Shown here: positions 36,101 to 44,307 of the stretch, piece by piece
Layout of the letters: every line of letters begins with the position of its first letter
Numbering within the stretch: the first letter of the stretch is position 1
Program-made: the position numbers and the translations under genes
The notes under the pieces: model-generated
Told to the model about the DNA's origin: nothing
What the model saw: only the letters and a program-made list of their open reading frames with translations
Databases searched by the model: none
Origin: Streptomyces tsukubensis
GTDB lineage: Bacteria > Actinomycetota > Actinomycetes > Streptomycetales > Streptomycetaceae
Direction: 5' to 3'
Length of the DNA stretch: 64,000 nucleotides
Assembly: GCF_003932715.1 (NCBI RefSeq)
Contig: NZ_CP020700.1
Span: 2,130,501-2,194,500 of the forward strand

Positions 36101-36926
36101 CGGCCACGAGGCGGGGGAAGCGGGTGCAGTGGGTGTAGAAGTCGGCCCGTACGCCCAGCACCACCCTCATATCGACGACGTCGCCGCTGTCGCCCTCCGC
36201 CGCCGCGACGAGGGCGGCGAGGAAGGCGTCGCGCTCCGCGGGGTCCCGGCAGAGCGTGAACACCTCCTCGAACTGGTCGACGATCAGCGTCAGCGGGCGG
36301 CCCGCCGCGCCCAGGGCCCGGCGCAGCGCGGCCGGATCGGCGGCGAGCCGGGTCCGCAGCTCGTCCGGGTCGGTGCCGGTCTCGCCCCCGATCCGGTCCG
36401 CGCACTCCGCCAGGGGCCGTGCGCCCGGTGTGAAGACCACCGCGTTCCCCAGCCTCGCCGCGAGGCCGGCCCGCAGCACCGACGACTTCCCGGCCCCCGA
36501 GGCGCCGAACAGGGCGACGACGGGATACCGGGCGAGGCGCTCCACCAGTTCACCGACGGCCCGCTCGCGCCCGAAGAAGAGGTCCGCGTCGGTCTCCTGG
36601 AAGGCCGCCAGCCCTTTGTACGGACACTCCTCAAGTCCGGCCCGGGAAGCGTCGCCGCCCTTGGCCCGGGCCGCCGCGGCCTGCCAGCGGCGCTCCCACT
36701 CCCGCGGGTCCCCGCCGCAGGCCCGCGCATAGGCGAGGGTCACCGCCAGACTGGGCAGCTTCTGTCCGGAGGCCGCGGCGGCGAGGGTGGTCGCAGAGTA
36801 GTGGGCCCGCAGCGCGAGACTGCGGTACGGGGGGTTGCCGGCCTTCTCCCGCAATCGCCGGAGCCCCGCCGCGAGTTCGACGACCGGATCGCCCTGGGTC
36901 CCGAGCGGCTTCTCCGGTCTGGGCAC
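33129..36926 (-). CDS. nSTAND-type NTPase with two WD40 beta-propellers; TTA codon
   Basis: A 1265-residue signalling protein. Residues 1-95 are an HTH (ELAAGLRRLREKAGNPPYRS, then TLAAAASGQKLPSLAVTLAY). Residues 100-520 are an nSTAND NTPase with Walker A GASGAGKSS (141-149) and Walker B LTLIVDQFEE (212-221). A single membrane helix follows (RLVALLTVLVLTATGATAVA). The rest is 14 WD40 blades, each ending in RLWD or a variant, enough for two seven-blade propellers. Residue 794 is encoded by TTA (34545-34547), so bldA dependence is likely. I chose GTG at 36926, behind GAGGGGGGAAC; the ATG at 37028 would add a tail encoded by 10-bp tandem repeats. Such STAND proteins act as switches or in conflict systems. 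Confidence 0.8.
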   Translation of the reverse strand: MPRPEKPLGTQGDPVVELAAGLRRLREKAGNPPYRSLALRAHYSATTLAAAASGQKLPSLAVTLAYARACGGDPREWERRWQAAAARAKGGDASRAGLEECPYKGLAAFQETDADLFFGRERAVGELVERLARYPVVALFGASGAGKSSVLRAGLAARLGNAVVFTPGARPLAECADRIGGETGTDPDELRTRLAADPAALRRALGAAGRPLTLIVDQFEEVFTLCRDPAERDAFLAALVAAAEGDSGDVVDMRVVLGVRADFYTHCTRFPRLVAALRHSQVMLGPMTAEELGQAITRPALREGGELEDALLARLVAETEGRAGVLPLLSHALRETWARRSGTVLTLDGFHAAGGIDGALARTAESVYTALPPARQRQARELFLRLTAPGEGTEDTKRRIHRGELDDDPDTADILERLAAARLVTLGDGSVEIAHEALIRSWPRLHDWLAAHRDGMRIHRQLTDATTAWEALGRDPGSLYRGTRLSLARDWALSHPEALSARERAFLDAAVAAEDREQTAARRRTRRLRRLVALLTVLVLTATGATAVAIRAGRLATEQRNDSLSREVAAEAATLRALDPALSVQLSLAAYRLAPTREARGGLLSAFATPYATALTGRSPSIAKNPYGQTASFTSDGATLVTAEGDNTVRLWDSADPHRPREYATLSGHGAVVCGTAFSPDGQVLATVGRDSTVRLWDTAEPRRPRRLATLSVHSAPVCAVAFSPDGRLLVTAGEDATVRLWDLSVVHRPRGLALVRPGAAVRTVAFSPDGRTLTTGGPDRAVRLWDVSDRRRLRSRAALTGHTGPVLSAVYSPDGATLATTSEDGTVRLWRTARPDAPPVVLKGHLRTVYAAAFSPGGRTLATAGEDHTVRLWDLSDPARPRTRSVLTGHIAMVISVAFSPDGRTLASASQDHAVRLWDLPVPALAGHGDFVFGTAFGANGRTLVTTGQDRTARLWDVSGVRPRRSIAVLTGHTGPVYGAAFSPDGRILATTSEDLSLRLWDASNPAGTELLSVTADGVGNPEGVDFSPDGRLLATTSPDRTVRVYDVSNPARPRKKSVLFGHTDHVRAADFGPDGRLLATAGDDRTARLWDVSDPSRPRELAVLTGHTGGVRSVAVSPDGRTAATASHDRTIRLWNITDPTRPRPRATLTGHTSIVYDVAFGPDGRTLATAGDDRTARLWDVSDPSRPRELAVLTGHTDRLHHIAFSPDGTTLASTSRDGTALLWETDPDRAAARVCATAHPPITRREWSEHFPGVAYEPPCR
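33326..33410. repeat. 85-bp exact direct repeat inside the WD40 gene, copy 1
   Basis: These 85 bases are identical to 33596-33680. The offset is 270 bp, equal to two WD40 blades. They encode the shared stretch AGDDRTARLWDVSDPSRPRE and the next residues. Exact identity implies a recent duplication or gene conversion between blades. Confidence 0.9.
33596..33680. repeat. 85-bp exact direct repeat inside the WD40 gene, copy 2
   Basis: Second copy of the 85-bp block at 33326-33410; the flanking bases differ on both sides. Confidence 0.9.
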
Positions 36927-36970
36927 GTTCCCCCCTCGTTCCCCTGCGCTCCCCGGCGTTCCAGGCATTT

Positions 36971-37010
36971 CCCGGCGTTTCCCGGTGCTTCCCGGTGCTT
37001 CCCGGTGCTT
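36971..37010. repeat. 10-bp tandem repeat upstream of the nSTAND-WD40 gene
   Basis: Three exact CCCGGTGCTT units preceded by one CCCGGCGTTT variant, immediately 5' of the chosen start. A longer reading of the gene would translate these, giving GST-GK-type repeats, but they more likely form part of the untranslated leader. Confidence 0.75.
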
Positions 37011-37130
37011 CCCGCGTCGACCGCTCATGATCCACAGGGTCGGGACCCGGGTCGAGCCTCAAACCGGACAACGGCGGAGAGGGTGGGGCGGGGATGGGAT
37101 GGGGTGGGGAGAAGGGGGTGGGGTGGGGCA

Positions 37131-37541
37131 GACGAGCCGGGCCGTACGCCGGGTTCTGTTTCCCCGCGGGCCTCACGACCTGCGGGGCGACGGCCATCCA
37201 TCTAGGACCGGCGTTGCCACCGGCCTCGTGCGGTCTACCCGCGGACTCGGGCGAGCAGCCCTCGAACGTCCGCGCAGGAACACCGGGGTGTTCCCTCTTG
37301 ACCTTGCTCCGGGTGGGGTTTACCTAGCCGCCTGAGTCACCTCAGGCGCTGGTGGTCTCTTACACCACCGTTTCACCCTTACCGGGGTCCGTACGGATAC
37401 GGTCCCCGGCGGTCTGTTCTCTGTGGCACTGTCCCGCGGGTCACCCCGGGTGGCCGTTAGCCACCACCCTGCCCTGTGGAGCCCGGACGTTCCTCGGGGG
37501 GATCCGGGGATCCCCACGCGGCCGTCCGCCCGGCTCGTCTG
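37131..37541 (-). ncRNA. rnpB: RNase P RNA, bacterial class A
   Basis: The catalytic RNA of RNase P, which matures tRNA 5' ends, is encoded on the minus strand. Its ends are complementary (GACGAGCCGG at the right side of the molecule and CCGGCTCGTC at the left). Diagnostic conserved blocks read on the minus strand are GAGGAACGTCCGGGCTCCAC, CAGGGTGGTGGCTAACGGCC, GGTAAGGGTGAAACGGTG and the 3' block near AGATGGATGGC. About 410 nt is the usual actinobacterial size. Exact ends are approximate. It lies between the nSTAND gene and a frameshifted gene. Confidence 0.93.
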
Positions 37542-37730
37542 CCGTGTCGACCATGCTACCCGCCCGGGCGGCCCGGCGACGCGCGCCGTTGACCTTGCCG
37601 CAGCGTCATGGTTTCCACTGGGGCTGTCCGCGCTCGACACCCGCCGCCGGGAACGGCATCAGCGAGAGCGGCATCGGACGGACGGTCCGGAGAGGACCCG
37701 CCCTGCGTCGCCGGGCGAGAAGGAGATGTC

Positions 37731-38383
37731 ATGACGAGCCGTACCGGCCGGGCGTCCGCCCGGCGACTGCTGTGGACCCTGGCCCCCGTCGAGCTGGCCC
37801 TGCTGGCCGCCGAAGCGGCGGGCGCGCCGATGCCGACCGCCGTGGCCGTCTTCGCCCGGGTGCTGCTGATCGCCGTTGCCGTGACGGAGGCGGTGGCGGC
37901 GGTACGCGGATACGCCCTGGCCCGCCGCGGTGGCGAGCCGCCGCGGGCGGCGCTGCGGAAGGTCGCGTACGACCGCTGTCCACGCGTCCTCGTACGCGTC
38001 TGGTGGTCCACGAGGTCCGCTCACTGCACAGCATCTGGCTGTGGCTTCGGCGGCGCCGGGACGGGGTCGGCGCGGGCGACCACGCCGCAGGGTACAACGC
38101 CCCGCAGAACGCGATGATGTGGTCGTGGATCGGCCTCTCCGTCGTCCGGGTCAGGGCGGAGCGGCGCTTTCCGGCAACGGGGGGCCTGCTCGGGACGGAC
38201 GGCGACGGTTCGCTGGACCTGATCGTGGGCGGACAGACCGCGGTCGCGGTGGACCTGGTGTCCCCGGTGGCGTACACCCGGCCGCTGGGCCGGACCGGCA
38301 CCGCCCGGACGACGGTCCGCTTCCATGCCGACGACCCCGGGGCGCTGGTCGCCGCACTCGGGAGGGCGGGGGCCGGCCGCTGA
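37731..38383 (+). pseudogene. Small membrane-protein gene broken by a frameshift
   Basis: The 5' part reads from ATG 37731, behind AAGGAG, as a protein with two hydrophobic segments (LLWTLAPVELALLAAEAAG, then AVFARVLLIAVAVTEAVAAV). From about 37990 the coding signal moves to another frame, reading RLVVHEVRSLHSIWLWLRRR to the stop at 38383 (end LVAALGRAGAGR). The joined product would be about 216 residues. One or two inserted/deleted bases near 37990 would repair it, so this is either a genuine pseudogene or a sequencing error. No function assigned. Confidence 0.65.
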
Positions 38384-38433
38384 ACCGGGGCGGCTGAGGG
38401 CGCGCCGCGTGTGGAAGCGCTTCGGACCGGTGT

Positions 38434-39894
38434 TCACGCGGGCGCGAAGAGGACCTTCGCCGTGCCCGGTCGTGCCTCCGGGTCGGCGCGGGTCAGCCGT
38501 ACCCGCAGCGGCTCCCCCAGCGGCAGCCCGCCGTCGCCCGCGATGCGCGCCACCACCGCCGGGTCGGACAGCTGGACCGTCCCGGCGGACGGGTCGTTCT
38601 CCTTCACATCGACCACCAGACCGTCGAAGGTGTCGCCGACCCGGTCGCGCAGCAGGGCCGCCTCGACGAGGTCGACGCACTCGCGCTCCACGGCGCCCGC
38701 CCGGCGGGCGCCCGCGGCCATCTCCGCCGGGAGCGCTTCGAGCGCGGAGAGGACCCACTCGGGGACGCCCTGTCCGGCGTCGGCGGCGAGGCACAGTTCG
38801 CCGGTGTAGCGGTCGACGAGGCGCCGCAGTGGCGCGGTGCAGTGGGTGTAGGCGTGGGCGACGGCCGCGTGGACCGACGGTTCGGGGATCCGGCCGCCGG
38901 TGAAGACGGTGTATCCGGCGCCGCGCAGCAGACTGGTGCATTCGGCGAGGAAGGCCGCGTGGCGGGGCACCCGTGGGTCGAGTGAGCGGATCACCTCGGC
39001 GTACGGGACGTGGTGCGGCCAGTCGATCCGCAGGGCCCGCGCGGTCAGGCGGAGCCGGGCGACCTCGCCGAGCGGGGCGGTGGGGAGCGTCCGCAGGACA
39101 CCCGTACCGGACCCGATCATGATATCGGCCGCGGCCATTCCGGTGAGCAGGGAGAGCTGGGCGTTCCAGCCCTCCGCGGGCAGCGGGGCGCGGAAGGCGA
39201 GGACGTACGCGCCGTCGCGCCGGGCGATCTCCTGTTCGGGGACGGCGAGAGAGACGCCGCCGCGCTCGCGTTCCAGGGCCTCCCGCAGCAGGCCGATCTC
39301 CTTGAGCAGGGCGAGGGGTTCCTCGGCGGTGCCGTTGTCGATGCGCCGCTGGGCGGTGGCGTAGTCGAGGCGGGTGCGGCTGCGGACGTACGCCCGGCGG
39401 ACGCCCGCGGTGACGGTACGGCCTTCGGCGTCGAGGTCGATCCGCCACAGCAGGGCGGGGCGGGTCTCACCGGGCAGCAGGCTCGCGGCGCCTGCGGAGA
39501 GCACGGGCGGGTGGAGCGGGACGGAGCCGTCCGGGAAGTACAGGGTCTGTACCCGCCGATGGGCCTCGGAGTCGATCGTTCCGCCGGGCGCGACGAAGGC
39601 GGCGACATCGGCGATGGCGTAGTGGACGCGGTAGCCGCCGGCGTCCCGGCGGGAGAGGTGGACCGCCTGGTCGAGATCGGCCGATCCGGGTGGGTCGACG
39701 GTGAAGAAAGGGAGGCCGGTGGCGTCGGCCGGGGCGGGCCCCGGCGGGCGGGGTGCCGCGGCGGCCCGCTCGGCCTCGTCGAGTACGGCGGCGGGGAAGC
39801 CGTCCGGGACGCCCAGTTCGGTCCGCAGCGCGCGCAGGGCCGGGGCGAGGGAGGCCTCGGCTGCGCCGCTGGTGCGCAGGGGTCGGCGGGGCAT
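38434..39894 (-). CDS. RNB-domain ribonuclease (RNase II/R family), short form
   Basis: A 486-residue exoribonuclease of the RNB family, degrading RNA from the 3' end. The catalytic region shows TVDPPGSADLDQAVHLSRRD (Asp cluster), VHYAIADVAAFV, RRVQTLYFPDGSVPLHPPVL and SLLPGETRPALLWRIDLDAE. Near the end, AVAHAYTHCTAPLRRLVDRY is the usual SPLRR-like motif, here with T-A-P. It lacks the N-terminal cold-shock and C-terminal S1 domains, as do many actinobacterial RNB proteins. The ATG at 39894 is chosen because upstream in-frame codons are not conserved. Confidence 0.85.
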   Translation of the reverse strand: MPRRPLRTSGAAEASLAPALRALRTELGVPDGFPAAVLDEAERAAAAPRPPGPAPADATGLPFFTVDPPGSADLDQAVHLSRRDAGGYRVHYAIADVAAFVAPGGTIDSEAHRRVQTLYFPDGSVPLHPPVLSAGAASLLPGETRPALLWRIDLDAEGRTVTAGVRRAYVRSRTRLDYATAQRRIDNGTAEEPLALLKEIGLLREALERERGGVSLAVPEQEIARRDGAYVLAFRAPLPAEGWNAQLSLLTGMAAADIMIGSGTGVLRTLPTAPLGEVARLRLTARALRIDWPHHVPYAEVIRSLDPRVPRHAAFLAECTSLLRGAGYTVFTGGRIPEPSVHAAVAHAYTHCTAPLRRLVDRYTGELCLAADAGQGVPEWVLSALEALPAEMAAGARRAGAVERECVDLVEAALLRDRVGDTFDGLVVDVKENDPSAGTVQLSDPAVVARIAGDGGLPLGEPLRVRLTRADPEARPGTAKVLFAPA

Positions 39895-40354
39895 GGGTCG
39901 AGCGTAGGCCGCAGGGGGCGCGGGCGCGCGGCGAACGGGTGACGGGTGACGGCCGTCGGTACCTGGACGGGGACGGCGAACGGTCTCCGCGGCGGGGCGC
40001 CCAGGGTGCGAGGAGCCTCTCCCGGCACCGGGCGTTCGCGGTGGCCGGGACGGTCGTGGCGAGGGTACGCCAAGGGGGTTTACGGCGCGGATACCGCGGC
40101 TGCCTGCGGTTTTGCCGGGCCGGGGTCGGAGGGGTGTCCCGTTCACCCTCTAGGGTGACTGTGCGTAATGACCAAACTACCTACCGTGGAAATGCGGGGG
40201 TGCTCGGCGGCCCTCGCCGTTTGCCCCCGGGGGCGTGCCCCGACCCGGCGCCCCACGTACCAGCACCGAGCAGCACCGCTGGGCGCCGACCAGAGCCGTA
40301 CCGATCACAGCACCACCGACCAGAGCCACTCGGACCAGCACCGGAGGTATCCGC
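39895..40354. other. Intergenic region with a candidate operator
   Basis: 460 bases between the RNB gene and a small secreted-protein gene. A TCACCCT-CT-AGGGTGA palindrome (7-bp arms, 40143-40158) lies 200 bp before the next start; it could be a regulator site. Two further CGACCAGAGCCACTCGGACC-like repeats occur near 40310. Nothing else seen. Confidence 0.4.
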
Positions 40355-40654
40355 ATGCGTCGTCTCGCCACCGTCCTCGCCGTCCTCGCCGCAGCGGCGA
40401 CGCTCGCCGTCGCGGTCCCGCAGTCCGCCTCTCCCGCGTTCGCCGCGACCGGCGAGCTGATCGTGAACGGTACGGTCCACCTCAACCCCAGCGGCTGTTA
40501 CGGCAGCGACCGCCGCCCGCTCTTCGTGGACAACCGGACCGACTCGTACGTCTTCGTCCACGAGAGCGCCGACTGCACGGGGCGGGTGATCGGCATCGTC
40601 CGGCCGGATGTCCGCTCCAGTTGGCCGCTGGGCAGAGCGGTCTCCGTCCAATGA
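40355..40654 (+). CDS. Small secreted hypothetical protein
   Basis: A 99-residue protein with a clear Sec signal peptide (MRRLATVLAVLAAAATLAVA, then VPQSASPAFA) cleaved after AFA. The mature 70 residues have two cysteines (SGCYGSDRRPLF and ADCTGRVIGIVR) that probably form one disulfide, with beta-strand-like spacing. It resembles small peptidase-inhibitor-like or surface proteins in Streptomyces but has no named family. The ATG follows GGAGG at 40343. Confidence 0.75.
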   Translation: MRRLATVLAVLAAAATLAVAVPQSASPAFAATGELIVNGTVHLNPSGCYGSDRRPLFVDNRTDSYVFVHESADCTGRVIGIVRPDVRSSWPLGRAVSVQ

Positions 40655-41196
40655 CCGGCCGTCCGATGACCGGCCGCGGCCCCGGGTCCCGGCCCGCTCC
40701 GCAGGGCCTCGCCTAGAGAGCCCGCTCGGTCCGGAAGAAGGACCCCGGCGGCTCGCCGCCGAACAGGACCCCGGTGGGATCACCGCCCCACGGCCCCACC
40801 GGGCGGGGCGTCCGAGGCCCGGCACCCCCTCCCCGCACCCCGGGCCTCGGTCACTCCCGCACTCCCCGGCTCCTTCCTGCCCCCTCCGGCCTTTCCGACT
40901 CCTCCGGCCTTTCCGGCTCCTCCGGCCTTTCCGGCTCCTCCAGCCTTTCCGGCTCCTCCAGCCCTTGCGGCCCTGCCAACCCATCCAGCTTCTCCGTCCC
41001 CCTCCCCACCGCCCTCCGTACGGCTCCGGTCCGAGCCGCGGCAGGACGGGTCGGCGGCACCCGCCGCCGGCCGCCCGGGGCCGGGCCGCCCGTCCTCCTC
41101 CCCGGGCGGCCCGGACTCCCCGGGGGCGTACGCTGACGCGGGGCTCACCCCCGCGCCCCGCCCCCGTCCCTGTTGCCGTCCCTGAGGAGATCGTCC
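40655..41196. other. Intergenic region with 18-bp tandem repeats
   Basis: 542 bases before the YaaA gene with no convincing gene. It contains the pyrimidine-rich repeat described separately. A 69-codon minus-strand frame (EEPERPEEPERP-type) exists only because the repeat unit is a multiple of three. Confidence 0.5.
40884..40966. repeat. 18-bp pyrimidine-rich tandem repeat (about 4.6 units)
   Basis: Units CTCC(G/A)GCCTTTCCGGCTC, four complete plus a partial one. The minus strand is purine-rich. All units keep length 18 with single-base differences. Confidence 0.85.
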
Positions 41197-42003
41197 GTGC
41201 TGGTCCTGCTGCCGCCGTCGGAAGGAAAGGCCGACTCCGGCCGTGGCGCCCCGCTGAAGCCGGAGTCGCTGTCGCTGCCCGGACTCGCCCCCGCGCGGGC
41301 CGCCGTGCTGGACGAGCTGGTGGAGCTGTGCACCGCCGACGAGTCGAAGGCTGCGGAGGTCCTCGGACTGAGTGCGGGGCTCCGCGGCGAGCTGGTGAAG
41401 AACGTCGCGCTGAAGACGGCCGGGGCGCGCCCCGCCGGGGAGATCTACACGGGCGTGCTGTACGACGCGCTGGGCCTGACGACGCTGGACGCCTCGGCCA
41501 AGCGGCGGGCCAAGGCATCCCTGCTGGTGTTCTCCGGGCTGTGGGGTGCCGTGCGGGTCGGCGACCGGATCCCGTCGTACCGCTGCTCGATGGGCGTCAA
41601 GCTGCCGGGGCTGGGGCTGCTCGCCGCGCACTGGCGGGAGCCGATGGAGGCCGCGCTGCCCGAGGCGGCCGGGGGTGGACTGGTCCTCGACCTGCGGTCG
41701 TCGGCGTACACGGCGGCCTGGAAGCCCCGCGGCGAGCTCGCCGGGCGCACGGCGACCGTGCGGGTGCTGCACGCGCAGATCGACCCGGCCACCGGGGTCG
41801 AGAAGCGCTCCGTCGTCAGCCACTTCAACAAGGCGACGAAGGGCCGTATCGTCCGGGACCTGCTGACCGCGGGGGCGAAGCCGAAGACGCCGGAACAGCT
41901 GGTGGACGTCCTGCGGGAGCTGGGGTACACGGTGGAGGCGGAGGCTCCGGCCCGCAAGGACCGGCCCTGGTCGCTGGATGTCGTGGTCAGCCGGATCCAC
42001 TAG
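41197..42003 (+). CDS. yaaA: YaaA-family protein (peroxide-stress, DUF328)
   Basis: A 268-residue member of the YaaA family, which in E. coli limits free iron and DNA damage during peroxide stress. Family features: [20 protein letters not shown] at the start, [40 protein letters not shown] and [18 protein letters not shown] near the end. The GTG at 41197 directly before [10 protein letters not shown] fits the family and follows GAGGAG. The gene is single and forward. Confidence 0.85.
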   Translation: MLVLLPPSEGKADSGRGAPLKPESLSLPGLAPARAAVLDELVELCTADESKAAEVLGLSAGLRGELVKNVALKTAGARPAGEIYTGVLYDALGLTTLDASAKRRAKASLLVFSGLWGAVRVGDRIPSYRCSMGVKLPGLGLLAAHWREPMEAALPEAAGGGLVLDLRSSAYTAAWKPRGELAGRTATVRVLHAQIDPATGVEKRSVVSHFNKATKGRIVRDLLTAGAKPKTPEQLVDVLRELGYTVEAEAPARKDRPWSLDVVVSRIH

Positions 42004-42064
42004 ATCCACCGCCCCCTCCTCGACCCGTAGCCCGACCCGTAGCCCGACCGCATTGCACAGAGCA

Positions 42065-42076
42065 CAACGGTCGTTG
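42065..42076. promoter_or_regulatory. Candidate operator CAACG-GT-CGTTG upstream of KDPG aldolase
   Basis: A perfect 5-bp inverted repeat with a 2-base spacer, 33 bp before the aldolase start and flanked by GCA and GCA-type bases (TTGCACAGAGCA before, CAGACACTGCTGCC after). Possible local regulator site; assignment inferred. Confidence 0.35.
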
Positions 42077-42108
42077 CAGACACTGCTGCCGCCGGGCAGG
42101 ATGGCGGC

Positions 42109-42735
42109 ATGACCTCCGTGCTTGAGCTCGCGCCCGTGATTCCCGTCGTTGTCATCGAGGACGCCGAGGATGCCGTACCGCTCGCCCGGGCGCTGGTCGC
42201 GGGCGGCCTGCCCGCGATCGAAGTGACCCTGCGGACCCCGGCCGCTCCGGACGCCATCCGGGCCATCGCCGCCGAGGTGCCGGACGCCGTGGTCGGCGCG
42301 GGCACCGTGATCTCCCCCGTGCAGGTGGAGACGGCGGTGTCCGCCGGGGCCCGGTTCCTGGTGAGCCCGGGGTGGACCGACGCGCTGCTGGACGCGATGC
42401 GCGATTCGGGCGTGCCGTTCCTGCCGGGCGTCTCCACGGTGTCGGAGGTGGTGGCGCTGCTGGAGCGCGGGGTGACGGAGATGAAGTTCTTCCCCGCCGA
42501 GGCCGCGGGCGGCAAGCCGTATCTGAAGTCGATCTCCGGGCCGCTGCCCGGGGCCCGGTTCTGCCCGACGGGCGGTATCTCGCGGGAGTCCGCGCCCGGC
42601 TATCTGGCCCTGCCGAACGTGGCCTGCGTCGGCGGCACGTGGATGCTCCCCCCGGACGCCCTCGCGGCCAAGGACTGGTCGCGCGTCGAGGCCCTGGCGG
42701 CGGAGGCCGCGTCCCTCGGAGCCCCTGCCGCCTGA
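42109..42735 (+). CDS. eda: 2-keto-3-deoxy-6-phosphogluconate aldolase (KDPG/KHG family)
   Basis: A 208-residue class I aldolase that splits KDPG to pyruvate and glyceraldehyde-3-phosphate in the Entner-Doudoroff or sugar-acid pathways. The fold is visible as [40 protein letters not shown] (catalytic Glu), [40 protein letters not shown] and [20 protein letters not shown], with the Schiff-base lysine in MKFFPA. Length is typical. No sugar-acid kinase or dehydratase is adjacent. Confidence 0.88.
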   Translation: MTSVLELAPVIPVVVIEDAEDAVPLARALVAGGLPAIEVTLRTPAAPDAIRAIAAEVPDAVVGAGTVISPVQVETAVSAGARFLVSPGWTDALLDAMRDSGVPFLPGVSTVSEVVALLERGVTEMKFFPAEAAGGKPYLKSISGPLPGARFCPTGGISRESAPGYLALPNVACVGGTWMLPPDALAAKDWSRVEALAAEAASLGAPAA

Positions 42736-42898
42736 CCCCAGCCCCTGGGCTGCCCGTGGCGCGGGTCCGTCCGACCGTGCGGGGCTCCGGGTGAAGGACA
42801 CCGGTCCCGTGCGAGCCGCCCGGGAGGCCGGCCCTTCCCGTGCGGGCCCCTTACCCGGCAAGTCCTCTGCCCCCGGCCCCGGGGCGACGTACTCCCCC

Positions 42899-42928
42899 GC
42901 ACCCCGGCACAGGCCCGCGCCGGGGTGC
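42899..42928 (-). terminator. Hairpin ending the RNase H / zinc-ribbon / Nif3 operon
   Basis: A 10-bp perfect stem (GCACCCCGGC and its complement) with a 10-base loop, 12 bp past the RNase H gene stop. Confidence 0.55.
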
Positions 42929-42939
42929 CGGCCGAGCCC

Positions 42940-44307
42940 TCAGGCTCCGGCGCGGAGGTGGGAGGTGTCGTTCAGCAGCCGGACCGAGGCATTGCCGTCG
43001 GCGTAGTAGGCCACCGCCGAGACGGATGCCGCCGACAGCTCCATCCGGAACATGGACTCGGGCGGTGCACCCAGGGCCAGCCGGACCAGGGTCTTGACGG
43101 GGGTGACATGGGTGACCAGCAGGACCGTGCGGCCCGGCGAGCGGGCGATGAGCCGGTCACGGGCGGCCGAGACCCGGCGCGAGACCGAGGTGAAGCTCTC
43201 CCCGCCGCCGGTGGGTGCGGCCTTGGCCGACGAGAGCCAGGCGGCGAGATCCTCCGGGTGGCGCTGCTGGACCTCCGCGAAGGTGAGCCCCTCCCAGGCG
43301 CCGAAGTCGGTCTCCCGCAGCCCCTCCTCGATACGGACGTCGAGCCCGAGCCGGGCGGCGACCGCCTCGGCGGTCTCCCGGCAGCGCCTCAGCGGTGAGC
43401 TGACGATCTCCTGGACCGTGCCCCGGGCGGCGAGCGCCGCCGCGACGGCCTCGGCCTGCCTCCGGCCCACCGGGGAGAGTTCGGGATCGCCGCCGCCGCT
43501 GCCCGAGAAGCGCTTCTCGGGGGTGAGCGCCGTTTCGCCGTGGCGCAGCAGGACCAGGGTGGTGGGGGTGCCGAGATCGGCGGAGGCCGCCCAGCCGACG
43601 GGCGGAGCACCCGCCGCATCGGCCTCGGGCTGCGGCCGTGCGTCGCTCTCGCGGCCCGCGGCGGAGCCCGTCGGGAACGTCCCGGAGGGGGCCCCGGACG
43701 GAGTCTCCGCGGTGGCCGCCCGGGACACGGCCCCGGCACCGGCACCGGCTCCAGCACCGGCACCGGCTCCGGCGAGCGCCGCACGGGCACGGGCCGCGCC
43801 CGCCGTGGCGTCGCCGACCGTGCGGGGCTCCTCGGCCGCCGCACGGGCCGCGGAGGTGTCGAGCGCGGCGGTGGAGCGGGAGGGTTCCCACTGCTTGCCC
43901 CGCTTGCCCGCGTCCATCGCCTCGTTGGCGAGCCGGTCGGCGTGCTTGTTCTGCTCGCGGGGAATCCACTCGTACGTCACGGCGGACCGGGGGAAGATCC
44001 GCGCCGCCTCCGCCGCCAGCGGCTTCATATCGGGGTGCTTGATCTTCCAGCGGCCCGACATCTGCTCGACGACCAGCTTGGAGTCCATCCGGACCCGGAC
44101 CGAGGCGTCCGGGGCGATGTCCCGGGCGGCCCGCAGCCCGGCGATCAGCCCCTTGTATTCGGCGACGTTGTTCGTGGCGACACCGATGTACTCGGCGGCC
44201 TCGGCGAGGGTCTCGCCGGTGACCGGGTCGAGCACCACGGCGCCGTAGCCCGCGGGGCCGGGGTTGCCCCGGGATCCGCCGTCCGCCTCGACGACGAACG
44301 AGGGCAT
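42940..44307 (-). CDS. Bifunctional RNase H / acid phosphatase (CobC-like)
   Basis: A 455-residue fusion typical of actinobacteria (Mycobacterium Rv2228c type). Residues 1-135 are RNase HI: FVVEADGGSRGNPGPAGYGA, NNVAEYKGLIAGLRAARD and the acid cluster around VRMDSKLVVEQMSGRW. A Pro/Ala/Gly-rich linker follows. Residues 245-450 are a histidine phosphatase: VLLRHGETALTPEKRFSGSG (RHGE), EIVSSPLRRCRETAEAV and VLLVTHVTPVKTLVRLALG. The family degrades RNA in hybrids and may dephosphorylate alpha-ribazole phosphate. Its ATG overlaps the stop of the upstream gene (TGATG), so it is coupled. Confidence 0.9.
   Translation of the reverse strand: MPSFVVEADGGSRGNPGPAGYGAVVLDPVTGETLAEAAEYIGVATNNVAEYKGLIAGLRAARDIAPDASVRVRMDSKLVVEQMSGRWKIKHPDMKPLAAEAARIFPRSAVTYEWIPREQNKHADRLANEAMDAGKRGKQWEPSRSTAALDTSAARAAAEEPRTVGDATAGAARARAALAGAGAGAGAGAGAGAVSRAATAETPSGAPSGTFPTGSAAGRESDARPQPEADAAGAPPVGWAASADLGTPTTLVLLRHGETALTPEKRFSGSGGGDPELSPVGRRQAEAVAAALAARGTVQEIVSSPLRRCRETAEAVAARLGLDVRIEEGLRETDFGAWEGLTFAEVQQRHPEDLAAWLSSAKAAPTGGGESFTSVSRRVSAARDRLIARSPGRTVLLVTHVTPVKTLVRLALGAPPESMFRMELSAASVSAVAYYADGNASVRLLNDTSHLRAGA

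Noticed and set aside
34683..37205. Long plus-strand open frame opposite the nSTAND-WD40 gene
   Set aside because: It mirrors the WD40 repeats in another frame (GGxGG-type low complexity) and overlaps rnpB. It is a shadow.
40851..41060. 69-residue EEPERP repeat protein on the minus strand
   Set aside because: It exists only because the 18-bp repeat is a multiple of three; there is no ribosome site or conserved start.
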